Notes: generated from the sequence alone by a model not told the origin. A DNA stretch of 64,000 bases from Sphingopyxis sp. PAMC25046 (GCF_004795895.1 NZ_CP039250.1:3224001-3288000), one strand, 5' to 3'. Counted from the stretch's first letter, positions 26,524-35,604 are shown. A program made the numbers and translations.

Positions 26524-27533
26524 GCCTTCGGTGCCTGATCGTAGACGAGGCGGAAGCCGACGTTGCTCGTGCCAAGCCCCGGATCGCGCCCCTGCCGCGA
26601 GGCCGGGCGATAGCGCTGGCAATAATTGGGCGCGCAAAGATAGCTGCCGCCCTTGACGGTGCGCGACGGCATCCCCGGGTTGAGCGGATCATAGGCGTGG
26701 TTTTCGCTCGGCCCCTTCGGATTATCCTTGTCGTAGGGGTTATGGCCCGGTTTGAAGAAGTCCGACGTCACCTCCCACACATTGCCAACCATGTCGTAGA
26801 GGCCGTTGGCGTTCGGCTGGTAGCAACCGACCGGCGACACGCCCTTGAAGCCGTCGGATTCGGCATTGTAGTTCGGGAAGGCGCCCTGCCAGCTGTTCGC
26901 TTCTTCAGGCTGGACGTTTTTCGACCGCTGCCCGGCGCTCGCCGCATATTCCCATTCGGCCTCGGTCGGAATGCGCCCGCCCGCCCATTTGGCATAAGCG
27001 ACCATATCGTCCCACGCCAAGTGCACGACGGGTTCGTTGGCGACCTGGTCCGCACCGGTCGGACCGTAGGGCTTTTTCCAGTTCGCCCCCGGAACATATT
27101 TCCACCAGTCGGCATAGTTGTTCGACGGAAAATCGGGCGGGGTGAACACCGCCGACCCGGCCTTCAGCATATCGGCCGGAATTTGCTCGACGGGCACCTG
27201 AAACTGCTTCGGATCGACGGGTTTTTCGGCGACGGTGACATAGCCGGTCGCCTTCACGAACGCGGCGAACTGGCGATTGGTAACCTCGTGCGGATCGATC
27301 CAGAAGCCCGCGACCGTCGTCTTCCGCACCGGGCCTTCCTCAGCATAGACGTCGTCCTCGCCCATTTCGAAGGTGCCGCCGGCAAGTTGCACCGGTGTGT
27401 CCGCGATCGCCGGGCACGTGCGCGGTGTCGCGGTCGTGGCCTGCGTATCGCCAGGCATCTTCGCGTCGCCGCACGCCACCACCGTGGCAGCCAGCGCCGA
27501 TACGCCAAGCAGGAGAAAGGTCGAACGGGTCAT
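26520..27533 (-). CDS. Formylglycine-generating enzyme family lipoprotein (SUMF1 domain)
   Basis: 337 residues from the ATG at 27533 (GGAG upstream). Signal peptide with a possible lipobox (TVVAC). The SUMF1 fold at about 45-330 has the hallmarks GGTFEMGEDD, DPHEVTNRQFAAFVKAT, RIPTEAEWEYAA, GLYDMVGNVWEVTSDFF and GTSNVGFRLV. The active-site segment GGSYLCAPNYCQRYR keeps both cysteines, five residues apart as in human FGE Cys336/Cys341. It may therefore convert a sulfatase Cys to formylglycine in the envelope. No sulfatase is in the window. Flanked by broken carbohydrate genes on both sides. Confidence 0.9.
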   Translation of the reverse strand: MTRSTFLLLGVSALAATVVACGDAKMPGDTQATTATPRTCPAIADTPVQLAGGTFEMGEDDVYAEEGPVRKTTVAGFWIDPHEVTNRQFAAFVKATGYVTVAEKPVDPKQFQVPVEQIPADMLKAGSAVFTPPDFPSNNYADWWKYVPGANWKKPYGPTGADQVANEPVVHLAWDDMVAYAKWAGGRIPTEAEWEYAASAGQRSKNVQPEEANSWQGAFPNYNAESDGFKGVSPVGCYQPNANGLYDMVGNVWEVTSDFFKPGHNPYDKDNPKGPSENHAYDPLNPGMPSRTVKGGSYLCAPNYCQRYRPASRQGRDPGLGTSNVGFRLVYDQAPKA

Positions 27534-27590
27534 TAGGATCTCCAAAGTCGCACGGGGGCTGCGTCGGCGGCGAAAGCGCTACTGGCCGCA

Positions 27591-27915
27591 TCAGTGGACG
27601 GTTGCGCCTGCACTGGCTTGGCGGGCTGGCGTGCGCTGTGCAGCGATAGCAAAGAGGCAGAGCGCCGCATAGCACGCGGCGGGGAGGATGAAAGCAAGGC
27701 CATAACCCATGGCGTCCGATAGCAAGCCGCCAAGATAGGGGATGGCCGCGCCGCCCGACGATGGCGGTGCAAAGGAGGACCCGACGTCGCTTCGGCGCGC
27801 GCGGTCGAGCGTTCGAGCGTTCGAGCGTTCGAGCGTCAGGGTGAGATGACCGGGAACATGATCGAATTGAACAGGCCGATGCCGAGCGCGACAAAGCCCG
27901 CATTCGTGTTGCACG
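27591..27915 (-). pseudogene. FucP-type MFS sugar symporter, 5'-truncated and frameshifted
   Basis: Two frames carry pieces of the C-terminal half. GFVALGIGLFNSIMFPVI lies at about 27915-27850; then, after a lost base, IPYLGGLLSDAMGYGLAF and LPAACYAALCLFAI run to the stop at 27591. Between them, removing one C near 27778 and one G near 27755 restores TSGLLCTAIVGGAAIP, a hallmark of fucose/glucose-galactose:H+ symporters. The 8-bp tandem repeat at 27807-27837 lies in the same stretch. No start or N-terminal half is present; homology ends about 120 bases from the tRNA fragment. Confidence 0.72.
27807..27837. repeat. 8-bp tandem repeat (GAGCGTTC)x3 plus partial copy
   Basis: GAGCGTTC occurs at 27807, 27815 and 27823 in succession, followed by GAGCGTC. 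It lies inside the decayed sugar symporter and was probably made by slipped-strand expansion. Confidence 0.85.
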
Positions 27916-28032
27916 GACTGGCCCGTAAGGGGAACAAAAGCCCGGAAAACGGCGCAACAAAGCGCAACGCCGTTTCGGCAATGTTCCAAGGCGATTTTTG
28001 CCCTGAAACCCTCATAAAAGCTGGGATTTTTC

Positions 28033-28078
28033 TGGTAGCGGAGGAGGGACTCGAACCCCCGACACGCGGATTATGATT
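28033..28078 (-). tRNA. 3' half of a tRNA with CAT anticodon (Met-type), attachment-site footprint
   Basis: Read on the minus strand: anticodon loop ATCATAA with the 3' half of its stem, variable loop, T arm (GGGGGTTCGAGTCCCTC), acceptor strand and encoded CCA (28033-28035). The 5' half is absent; sequence upstream of the anticodon loop is unrelated. This is what remains beside a tRNA-targeting integrative element, whose att core is the tRNA 3' end. It is not a functional tRNA. Confidence 0.82.
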
Positions 28079-28177
28079 ACTCGAATCAACTTCTCGCCTC
28101 GCAGCGAAAACGGCAGAATTCTGCCATTCGGGTGACATTATCTCTCTGTCTTATTGAAATCAATCACTTCAGATCTC
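28066..28177 (+). repeat. Copy A of a diverged 112-bp repeat (partner at 52503-52615)
   Basis: Aligned by eye with 52503-52615 in the same orientation, with one single-base gap and roughly three quarters to four fifths of bases identical. The best-conserved parts are the first 30 bases and the last 35. It includes the junction with the tRNA fragment and a perfect palindrome GGCAGAATTCTGCC. Probably the end of an integrative element. Confidence 0.7.
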
Positions 28178-28839
28178 ACGAAGTTTTCGTAACACATTCT
28201 CGACAAGCGGCAATTTCGAGCGGCTGTTCAATAAACTCATAAATTGACACAGAGTCGCCATCCAGTACGACAAGAGCAAACGGTCGCGCCTTCGCTTCGT
28301 CAGCCTCGCCACAGCTTTGCTCTGGCTGGCTTCGTTCACGAAACCTGGCTGTGCTGGTCAAAGCACGCCGCGCTGCAATGATCAGCATCTTGGCGCTAGG
28401 CATAATCTGGCTGTGGTGCGATACTTGCCTGTTCCTCACCCGGCTGTGTGCGCTGAACGATGGCCGTAGGCTCGTTTTTTCGGCAAGATGACACAGTCGG
28501 CCGCCTGCTCAACGTCGCTCCTCCACCGACCGAGGAGGCTACAGGCAATGCATGCTTCCGCCAATCTGCCGGTGCTGTCGCGGTACCATGATCATCATCG
28601 ACGTGTTCGAGCGCCGATTACATCCTATTTCATGAGTTCGTCGTGGAATTCGGCCAGGTGTCGTCCACCCGATTGCTTAGGCGCGCGTGCCGTCCCTCTT
28701 GAGTATATGAGCTTTCCTATTCCCATCCGTGCTTCAGCGGTCCAACTCTCCAAATTGCCGCCCATGGGTCGGCACTCACCCTGGCAGCGTGGGATTCGAA
28801 GGCGGACGAACAGTGAGCCATTGGCGGGACCAGCAAACG
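28178..28839. other. Spacer after the attachment-site footprint, no convincing gene
   Basis: About 660 bases. The open frame at 28176-28439 (minus, 87 codons) begins without a ribosome site and ends inside the repeat, so I do not call it. GC is lower and more uneven than in the neighbours. Likely decayed element DNA. Confidence 0.5.
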
Positions 28840-29427
28840 ATGTCAGCGCGGTTTGACGAGCTTCCGGATTTCGCGCTGGATAGGCTGGGACCGCTTGTCC
28901 GCCTGCTGGGGAATGTCGGCAATTTCCATGATGCAGCGCGCTGGATTGCCGACTTGCCTTACGGGCGGAACAGTCGGCCTATCGATTACCGCCTGGTACC
29001 GATCGAACAGCGAGGGACTTGCACGACCAAGCACGCCTTCCTTGCCGCGTTGAGCCACGAACAGGGATGTCCCTTGCAGTTGCTCGTCTGTTTCTTTGAC
29101 ATGAGCGGACAAACCCATCCGGCCGTTGCCGAAACCCTCGCCCGTGCCGGGTTGGCGTCTATTCGCGAGGCGCATTGCCTCATCGGGTTTGAGGGAAAGA
29201 TATTTGACCTAACCGGCTTGCCGCCGAGTGATCCGTTACCCGAATATTCCGACTTCGCACGGCTGCCACTCGATCAACTTGACCAAAAGCAGGCCCTTCA
29301 CCGCGGCGCGCTTGCGATCTGGGCTGAACAGAAGCGTATTTCCATGCCGGTCCAGCGATTATGGTCGATACGCGAGCAATGCATCCGCGATCTGGCGGGC
29401 GACAAGCGACAGGAGGAAAGATCGTGA
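28840..29427 (+). CDS. Transglutaminase-like fold protein, unknown function
   Basis: 195 residues from the ATG at 28840; a GTG at 28813 is possible. The papain/transglutaminase triad pattern is visible: Cys in RGTCTTKHAFLAALS (about residue 61), His in REAHCLIGFEG (about 111) and Asp in KIFDLTG (about 121). It is a cytoplasmic protein by lack of a signal. Its stop overlaps the GTG start of the DUF1330 gene, so the two are cotranslated. Catalytic role unknown. Confidence 0.72.
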   Translation: MSARFDELPDFALDRLGPLVRLLGNVGNFHDAARWIADLPYGRNSRPIDYRLVPIEQRGTCTTKHAFLAALSHEQGCPLQLLVCFFDMSGQTHPAVAETLARAGLASIREAHCLIGFEGKIFDLTGLPPSDPLPEYSDFARLPLDQLDQKQALHRGALAIWAEQKRISMPVQRLWSIREQCIRDLAGDKRQEERS

Positions 29428-29723
29428 CGGTTTATGCGCTGGCTCAGATTAGGATAACCGACCCTATCCGGTACAACCGTTACCGCGACGCATTTTTGCC
29501 AACTCTTCGAGCCTTCAACGGCCGCCTTCTGGTTGCTGACACCAATCCCAAAGTCATCGAAGGCGAATGGTGCGCGCAGAAAGCCATCCTGATCGAGTTC
29601 GAAACGGAGGAGCTTTTCCAAGGATGGATGCAGTCCGCGGAATACCAGCAGATCTCCATCGACCGGCGCGCGGGCTCGACAGGCACCGTGATACTCCTTC
29701 ACCGTGCGGCGATGGATAGCTGA
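29424..29723 (+). CDS. DUF1330 domain protein
   Basis: 99 residues from the GTG at 29424, which has a strong AGGAGG site eight bases upstream and overlaps the previous stop. The ferredoxin-like alpha/beta barrel family pattern is clear: YALAQIRITDPIRYNRYRDA, GRLLVADTNPKVIEG, ILIEFETEELFQGWMQSAEY. Family members are small dimeric proteins related to dabb/antibiotic monooxygenase folds, without an established activity. Confidence 0.88.
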   Translation: MTVYALAQIRITDPIRYNRYRDAFLPTLRAFNGRLLVADTNPKVIEGEWCAQKAILIEFETEELFQGWMQSAEYQQISIDRRAGSTGTVILLHRAAMDS

Positions 29724-29861
29724 TCGTCGCCATCCCAAAAGGGGCCGCTCTACGATAATCGTCAAAATATCGGGACATCATCAGCCCGCCATCATCGCCC
29801 TCGTGCCTCCGATTCGATAGCCGCTGCGGCACTTTCGGATTTCAGACCAAAGGCATAGACG

Positions 29862-31790
29862 ATGTTCAATTTATCCCCGTGGCCGCTAGGCCGCGCGCTG
29901 ACGGCTGTCGCCGCCATGATCGCTTTTCCCGTTCACGCCCAGACCGCGGACGAAGCCGACGAGCGCGCGGTCGAGCGCGCCGCCGACGCGTTCGGCATCC
30001 GCATCGGTGTCGAACAGATTGGACTCTACAACGAAACCCAGGTGCGCGGATTCAATTTGCAGGATGCCGGCAACTACCGGATCGACGATGTCTATTTTGC
30101 GAAGTCGGGCGGCCTTATCGACACAGTCCTGTCGGGCGTGGTCACGCGGGTCGGTTATAACGCGCTCGACGCCGACTTTGCCGCGCCGTCTGGCGTGGTC
30201 GAATATCGGCTGCGTTCGCCCTTCGAAGCGTCCGCCGTCCATGCTGAAGTCATGCTCCGAGAATATGGCGGGCGCTCCTACGACCTTCGCCTGGCCCAGA
30301 CCAGCGCCGACGGCCGCCTGGGCGGCCTGATCGGAACGCAGACGCTGCTTGGCAAAAGCTCGTCGGGCCTGTCCCCGAAATATTATCGCTTCGGCACGGT
30401 GACCGAGTGGCGTCCTGCCGAGGGCACCAGCCTGACCGGCTTTGCCTCCCTCAACATCTTCGACCTTGAGGGCTTCTTCGGCGTCAGCGCAACGGGCGCG
30501 GCGCTCCCGCCCAAAATGAAACATCCCCGCCGCTATGTCACGAGTTGGAGCGATCACGACGGCGCCGATCTCAACCTGGGCATTTTAGGATCGACACCGA
30601 TTTCCGACGTCGTCGACATCAAAGGATCGCTCATCTATTCGCGCCTCGATCTCGACCGTGCCGACTTCACGCAATTGCTGATCGATGAAGACGGCGTCGG
30701 CCGCGCCGTCGGCTTTTCGAACCGTCCGCGTGACAATCAGACCTGGTCGGCATCGTTCGGCGGCGGCTGGCGTCCGGCCGAGGGGCATCGGCTGTACGCG
30801 GAACTGCGCAGCCGCCAGACGCGCAACCGCTTCGCCCCCGGCGTTTCGGTCGATCTTGGCGCTTTCAATCTTGATGGCGGCATCGCGCCGTCGCCCGAAC
30901 CCGATCTACCGCCACTGCCGACGACTCTCGACGCGATCGACCAGTATAGCGGCGCCATCGGTTATGAACTGATGGCCGGGCGGCTCCGGCTGAAGGCCGG
31001 CCTCCAGAAGACGTGGCATCAGCGCGAAATCGCCGCCCCGGCTCGCCCGCGCGAGGCCAAGACGCAAAGCCCGTGGCTGTATGACGCATCGGTCGCCTTC
31101 GCGCTTACCCGCGACTGGACGGTATTCGCCAGCGCAACGCGCGGGCTGGAAGAATCGGGCGCCGCGCCGGACAATGCCGCCAACCGCAACGCCATTCTGC
31201 CCCCGGCGATTTCGACCCAGCAGGAGCTTGGCTTTCGCGGGCGCCCGTCCGAAGGGCTGACGCTGATCGGCTCGCTCTTTTCGATCAAGAAGGCCGCGCC
31301 GGGTTTCGATGCGAACAATGTCTTCGGGCTGTTCGGCCAGCTTCAGCACCGCGGCGCCGAATTGTCGCTGACAGGCAATATAACCCCGCGGCTGCGCATC
31401 GTATCGGGCGCGGTCTGGCTCGACGCCCGGCGCAGCGGCGATCCGGTCGAGACCGGCGTGTGGTCGAAAGAGGCTGTCGGCCTGCCGAAATTTCAGGCGA
31501 TGACCGGCCTTACTTACTCGGTTGCCGGGATTAAAGGTCTGTCGTTCGACGGACAGATCAACCATTCGTCGAGCAGGCGCGTCTCCTCGCGGAGCGGATT
31601 GCGTACGCCGTCGCTGACCACCGCCGATGTCGGCGCGCGGTACGGATTCGAGATCGGCAAGGCCAACGTGGCACTGCGCGCACGCGTGACAAACCTGTTC
31701 AATGCCGACAGCTGGGTCGCGGCGCGCTCCGAACTGCTCGACCGCCCCAGCCGCCGCGCTTTCCGCCTGTCGCTGACAATGAACTATTGA
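29862..31790 (+). CDS. TonB-dependent receptor-like outer membrane protein
   Basis: 642 residues. Signal peptide to about residue 26 (FPVHAQTAD). A reduced plug-like region follows (IGVEQIGLYNETQVRGFNL, then IDDVYF and DTVLSGVVTRVGYNA). A beta barrel of about 500 residues ends in the aromatic LSLTMNY. The late barrel has the usual RARVTNLFNADSW. No STN domain or clear TonB box. It is followed 31 bases later by a ChaN-like protein and then a PD40 regulator on the same strand. ChaN homologues bind heme, so an iron/heme uptake role is possible (inference). Confidence 0.85.
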   Translation: MFNLSPWPLGRALTAVAAMIAFPVHAQTADEADERAVERAADAFGIRIGVEQIGLYNETQVRGFNLQDAGNYRIDDVYFAKSGGLIDTVLSGVVTRVGYNALDADFAAPSGVVEYRLRSPFEASAVHAEVMLREYGGRSYDLRLAQTSADGRLGGLIGTQTLLGKSSSGLSPKYYRFGTVTEWRPAEGTSLTGFASLNIFDLEGFFGVSATGAALPPKMKHPRRYVTSWSDHDGADLNLGILGSTPISDVVDIKGSLIYSRLDLDRADFTQLLIDEDGVGRAVGFSNRPRDNQTWSASFGGGWRPAEGHRLYAELRSRQTRNRFAPGVSVDLGAFNLDGGIAPSPEPDLPPLPTTLDAIDQYSGAIGYELMAGRLRLKAGLQKTWHQREIAAPARPREAKTQSPWLYDASVAFALTRDWTVFASATRGLEESGAAPDNAANRNAILPPAISTQQELGFRGRPSEGLTLIGSLFSIKKAAPGFDANNVFGLFGQLQHRGAELSLTGNITPRLRIVSGAVWLDARRSGDPVETGVWSKEAVGLPKFQAMTGLTYSVAGIKGLSFDGQINHSSSRRVSSRSGLRTPSLTTADVGARYGFEIGKANVALRARVTNLFNADSWVAARSELLDRPSRRAFRLSLTMNY

Positions 31791-31821
31791 AGCGTCGCGA
31801 TCGTGCCTCGGGAGATATGAA

Positions 31822-32655
31822 ATGAAGACGATCCTTTTATCGCTTTTGGCAATTGCCGCCCCCGTATCCGATGAGCCTGTCGAAGCAACCTGCACGCCTC
31901 TGCCGGGTGTCGAAGCGCTGGGCGATGTCCAGCGCCCCGACTTTGTGATCATGGGCGAGGCGCACGGCACCGCCGAAATCCCCGCCGCCTTCGCCGACCT
32001 TGTGTGCGCCTACGCCGCGGCGGGCACGCCGCTGACCGTCGGGCTGGAATTCCTGCCCGCCGAACAACCGGCGCTCGACGCCTATCTCGCCTCCAACGGC
32101 GACGACGGCGCAAAGGCCGCGTTGCTGGCCTCCCCCGCCTGGATGATCCGCGATGGCCGCGCCAGTCAGGCGATCTTCGGTCTGATCGAGGCTCTGCGAA
32201 AGATGAAAGCCACACACGGCGATCTAGCCGTGGTGGCGTTCGACCACCCCAGCGAAAGACCGGGAACGTCGGCGGCGCGCGAAAAGGGCATGGCGGAATT
32301 GCTGCTAGCGGCAAAACGCGAACGGTCCACCGCGCCGGTGCTCGCGCTGACCGGCAACGGTCATGCGGGGAAGAGCGAATGGACGTCGCTCGGCCCACCC
32401 TTCCCTGCCATGTCGCAGCTTCTGCCCGCCGACAAAACGCTCGCCATATCCTTTCATGTCGAGGGCGGTGCGATCTGGGCCTGCAGCCGCGAGACGCCGG
32501 AAGCGGAGGAGACATGCGGTCCCCGGCCCATCCGGGTCCAGAGCGAAAGCCGCCCGCGCGGAATCACACCGGGCAGCACCCGCAAAGGATTCGACGCCAC
32601 GCTTTCGGTGGGTTCAGCTTTCACCGCATCGCCCCCGGCGAAGCCCGCGTCTTGA
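31822..32655 (+). CDS. ChaN-like (heme-binding/Tiki-fold) exported protein
   Basis: 277 residues with a short signal peptide (ILLSLLAIAAPVS). The ChaN-type core is recognisable: DFVIMGEAHGTAEIPAAFAD, where the E-x-H pair is the family hallmark, then VGLEFLPAEQPALDAYL and LALTGNGHAGKSEW with a second conserved His. In Campylobacter, ChaN is a heme-binding lipoprotein working with an outer-membrane receptor. That matches the TonB-type receptor 31 bases upstream. The exact substrate is not shown by sequence. Confidence 0.75.
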   Translation: MKTILLSLLAIAAPVSDEPVEATCTPLPGVEALGDVQRPDFVIMGEAHGTAEIPAAFADLVCAYAAAGTPLTVGLEFLPAEQPALDAYLASNGDDGAKAALLASPAWMIRDGRASQAIFGLIEALRKMKATHGDLAVVAFDHPSERPGTSAAREKGMAELLLAAKRERSTAPVLALTGNGHAGKSEWTSLGPPFPAMSQLLPADKTLAISFHVEGGAIWACSRETPEAEETCGPRPIRVQSESRPRGITPGSTRKGFDATLSVGSAFTASPPAKPAS

Positions 32656-32768
32656 ACTGGTCTGGCTCCGGCCGGCGCGCTCCACCGCGCATAGTGGCGG
32701 CCAACGACACCTATTCATCAGCCGACGAAGTCGTTACGCAGGGTCCGATTGACGATTTGTCCTTCGGC

Positions 32769-34880
32769 ATGGTCCAGGCGGCAATGAACGAGATGTCTTC
32801 CATCCCGGCGCGTCCGATCGAACTTGCGATCGAACTGCCATTTCGGTTGCGAACGCTGGAGGTTACTCCGGCGGCGCTGGAGATGCGCCGGGGCGACGAT
32901 GTCATGACGCTTGAGCCGCGCGTGATGCAGGTGCTTGTCGCACTCCATCGCGCCGAAGGGCGCGTGGTCAGCCGCGAAGAACTGCTGGAACTGTGCTGGG
33001 AAGGCCGGATCGTCGGTGACGATTCGCTCAACCGCAGCGTGAGCCAGCTTCGCAAGGCGCTCGCCGGCGAAGAAGGCGTGTCGGTCGATACGATCCCGCG
33101 CGTTGGCTATCGCTTGTTAGTACCGGAAAGTCCACAGACTGCCGCCGCTACACCTGAACCGCCACCGGCGCGGCCGCGGATTTCCTTCCGCGCAAAGGCC
33201 GCTGCCTCGATCGCGGTCGTGGCGATAGTCGGCGTCGCGGGCGTGCTGGCATTCCAATCCGGTGCGCCGAAACACTGGTCGGCCAGCGGCATACGCCCCT
33301 TGACACAGGAAGCCGGCATCGAAATGTTTCCCGCCATGTCGCCCGACGGGCTGGCGGTGGCCTACACCGCCGGGCGAGGCTTCTGGGAACCGCGCGACAT
33401 CTATCTGCGCAACGTCAGCGTCGGCGACGCCACCCCGGTACGCCTGACCCAAACACCCAACGCCGATGAATATGCGCCTGCTTGGAGTCCCGACGGATCC
33501 CGCCTGGCCTTCCTGCGCGAAGATGCGGCAGGCGAATGTTCCGTCGTCGTCATGGCGCCGCCCAACGGTTCGGAACGCATAGTCAGCAGCTGCGCGGATG
33601 CCTATGCGGGGCTGGCCTGGCTAACCCCGAACGCGCTGGTTATCGAGAACCGGCCAGCGGGATCGCGCGCACGACGCCTCATCGCGGTCGACATTACCAG
33701 CGGACGCGCACGCGCGCTGACCAATCCACCCGCCGACATGCTCGGCGACGGCGCTCCGACGGTGTCGTCCGATGGCCGCCGGATCGCGTTTCGCCGCACC
33801 GCTGCCCTCGGCAGCGATTCCATATATGTGCTCGATACACGGACCGGAGCGACAAAAGCGCTGGCCGATGGCGGATGGAAAGCGACGGGCTTCACCTGGG
33901 CGAATGACCAGCGCACGCTGTTTTTCAGCAGCAATCGTGGCGGCGACTTTGGCCTTTGGACCATCGACACGGTACGCGGATCGGAACCGCGCCGCGTCAC
34001 ATTGGGGATGCTGCCGCTCGGGCGGTTGTCGGCGGATCGGCAGGGGCGATCGATTGCGGTCGAAACGGGCAGAATACAGGCATCGCTGTCGCGGATCGGT
34101 CGCGATGGCGGATCGTCAACGCCGCTCATCGCTCCCGAAGGCGTCGATTGGGATCCAGATGTCAGCGCCGATGGCGCGACGGTTTTCGCGTCCGATCGCA
34201 ACGGCACCAACCAATTGTGGGTACGCCAATCCGGCGGGCGACTCCTCCGGCTGACCGATATGAATGCTAGCTATGTTTTCGCGCCGCGCTGGTCCGCCGA
34301 TGGCAAGCAGGTTCTTTTTCTGGCTGTCGTTAAAGGCAAGACCGACGTCTATTCCATGCGACACGACGGCTCCGGGCTGACCCGCATCACCAGCGACGGC
34401 GCACCAAAGGGACGCGCCCTCTGGTCACCAAACCACGACCAACTTTTCTTCACCTCGGTCAGCGGTTCGGGCTGGCATCTGGTCAGGCACAACCTGCGAT
34501 CGGGGCGCAGCACCCCGGTGCGCAACACGGCGGGGATTGCCATCATCGAGCGGGCAGGCGACCGCTTGTTTGCGCGGCGGATGGGCATCAACAGCATTGT
34601 CGAAATCGATACCGCATCGGGCTCCGTCCGGCCGCTGCCGACAAACATCGAAGTCGAAGCGGTCGAAAGTTGGGCGCCGCGCGCCGATGGCATTGTGCAT
34701 GTGCGCGGAGCGGGTCTCACAGCCGAACTATGGCTGACGACATGGGCCGGGGCGAGCCGCCGGCTTGCGGCGCTGCGTCAGGCTCCACGTACGCCGTTCG
34801 CAATTGCCCCCGACGGCGATATCGTCACCCCGGAACTGATCGCCGGCGACCGCGACCTGATGCTGATCACCCTCGAGTGA
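32769..34880 (+). CDS. Winged-helix regulator with PD40/TolB-like beta-propeller sensor
   Basis: About 703 residues from the ATG at 32769; ATGs at 32784 and 32793 are also in frame and the frame is open far upstream over the ChaN gene. The OmpR-type winged helix at about 30-120 includes MTLEPRVMQVLVALHRAEG and EELLELCWEGRIVGDDSLNR. One membrane helix follows (AAASIAVVAIVGVAGVLAF). The periplasmic domain has repeated PD40 motifs (AWSPDGSRLAFL, RWSADGKQVLFL, DVSADGATVFAS) of a six- to eight-bladed propeller. Probably regulates the receptor/ChaN pair (inference). Confidence 0.88.
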   Translation: MVQAAMNEMSSIPARPIELAIELPFRLRTLEVTPAALEMRRGDDVMTLEPRVMQVLVALHRAEGRVVSREELLELCWEGRIVGDDSLNRSVSQLRKALAGEEGVSVDTIPRVGYRLLVPESPQTAAATPEPPPARPRISFRAKAAASIAVVAIVGVAGVLAFQSGAPKHWSASGIRPLTQEAGIEMFPAMSPDGLAVAYTAGRGFWEPRDIYLRNVSVGDATPVRLTQTPNADEYAPAWSPDGSRLAFLREDAAGECSVVVMAPPNGSERIVSSCADAYAGLAWLTPNALVIENRPAGSRARRLIAVDITSGRARALTNPPADMLGDGAPTVSSDGRRIAFRRTAALGSDSIYVLDTRTGATKALADGGWKATGFTWANDQRTLFFSSNRGGDFGLWTIDTVRGSEPRRVTLGMLPLGRLSADRQGRSIAVETGRIQASLSRIGRDGGSSTPLIAPEGVDWDPDVSADGATVFASDRNGTNQLWVRQSGGRLLRLTDMNASYVFAPRWSADGKQVLFLAVVKGKTDVYSMRHDGSGLTRITSDGAPKGRALWSPNHDQLFFTSVSGSGWHLVRHNLRSGRSTPVRNTAGIAIIERAGDRLFARRMGINSIVEIDTASGSVRPLPTNIEVEAVESWAPRADGIVHVRGAGLTAELWLTTWAGASRRLAALRQAPRTPFAIAPDGDIVTPELIAGDRDLMLITLE

Positions 34881-34890
34881 TCGTCGCGTT

Positions 34891-35604
34891 TCATCGGCTG
34901 CGCACCTCGATCCGCAGCTGGTAAATGCCCGGCCCTGTCCGTTCGAAACGCCCAACGACCGAAGCTTGCCAGTCATAGTCGCGCTGCGGCGTCAGCGCGG
35001 CACTGACGAGCATTGGCCGCCCGCGATGGTTCGCGGTGACGCGATAGGATACTGGGCGCAGTCCTGTGACGACCCAACCCTCGCCCGTGCTGCGCAGCCG
35101 CTTTTCGACCGGCGTGCCGCCGCCGGCGGGATGCAGCGTCACCGTCACCTCGTCCAGCGGCGTATAATCGCCGACCGCCGATTGGACGACGAGCATCCCG
35201 CCGACGCCATAGGCATCGTCGGGCGTCTGCTCGACGAAACGCAGCCGGAAATTGCGCACCGCGCCGACATTGCCGGCAAAGGGCGCGCTATTGTCGGGAA
35301 CAAGGTCGACCGTCATGCGCGATCCATCGATGGTTAGCGTCGCCTTTGCGTGGGCGGTCCATACACCCGGCAGTTGGCGAAGGTCGATCCGGTAGCGCCC
35401 CTGCCGGTCGGTCCGCGCCGACCGGCTGATGCTGACCCCGCCGGGATTCGACTGATAACGCACCGTCACTTCGGCATCGGCGACCGGCCGCCCCTGCTCA
35501 TCGGCAACCTGCCCCTGGACGGCGCCCTTCACGGGTGCCTGCGCCTGCACGGCGGCTGGAGCGGCGAACAGCAGGGCAACGGCGAACAGGAAACGGGACA
35601 TCAT
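34891..35604 (-). CDS. Exported protein with carboxypeptidase-regulatory-like domain
   Basis: 237 residues with a signal peptide (FAVALLFAAPAAVQAQA). A CarboxypepD_reg-like Ig domain at about 28-110 (VQGQVADEQGRPVADAEVTV, RTDRQGRYRIDL), then a second beta domain (DEVTVTLHPAGGGTPVEK). Probably periplasmic or surface-bound. Last gene of a four-gene minus-strand unit beginning at 37476, which has LytTR-type boxes ahead of it. It lies 15 bases after the 35620 gene. Function unknown. Confidence 0.8.
   Translation of the reverse strand: MMSRFLFAVALLFAAPAAVQAQAPVKGAVQGQVADEQGRPVADAEVTVRYQSNPGGVSISRSARTDRQGRYRIDLRQLPGVWTAHAKATLTIDGSRMTVDLVPDNSAPFAGNVGAVRNFRLRFVEQTPDDAYGVGGMLVVQSAVGDYTPLDEVTVTLHPAGGGTPVEKRLRSTGEGWVVTGLRPVSYRVTANHRGRPMLVSAALTPQRDYDWQASVVGRFERTGPGIYQLRIEVRSR

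Noticed and set aside
28120..28170. Possible integrase gene end next to the tRNA fragment
   Set aside because: Frames here are short and carry no tyrosine-recombinase motif; only the att footprint is supported.
28176..28439. 87-codon minus-strand frame beside the tRNA fragment
   Set aside because: Ends inside the diverged repeat, has no ribosome site, and the sequence is not preserved beside copy B of the repeat.
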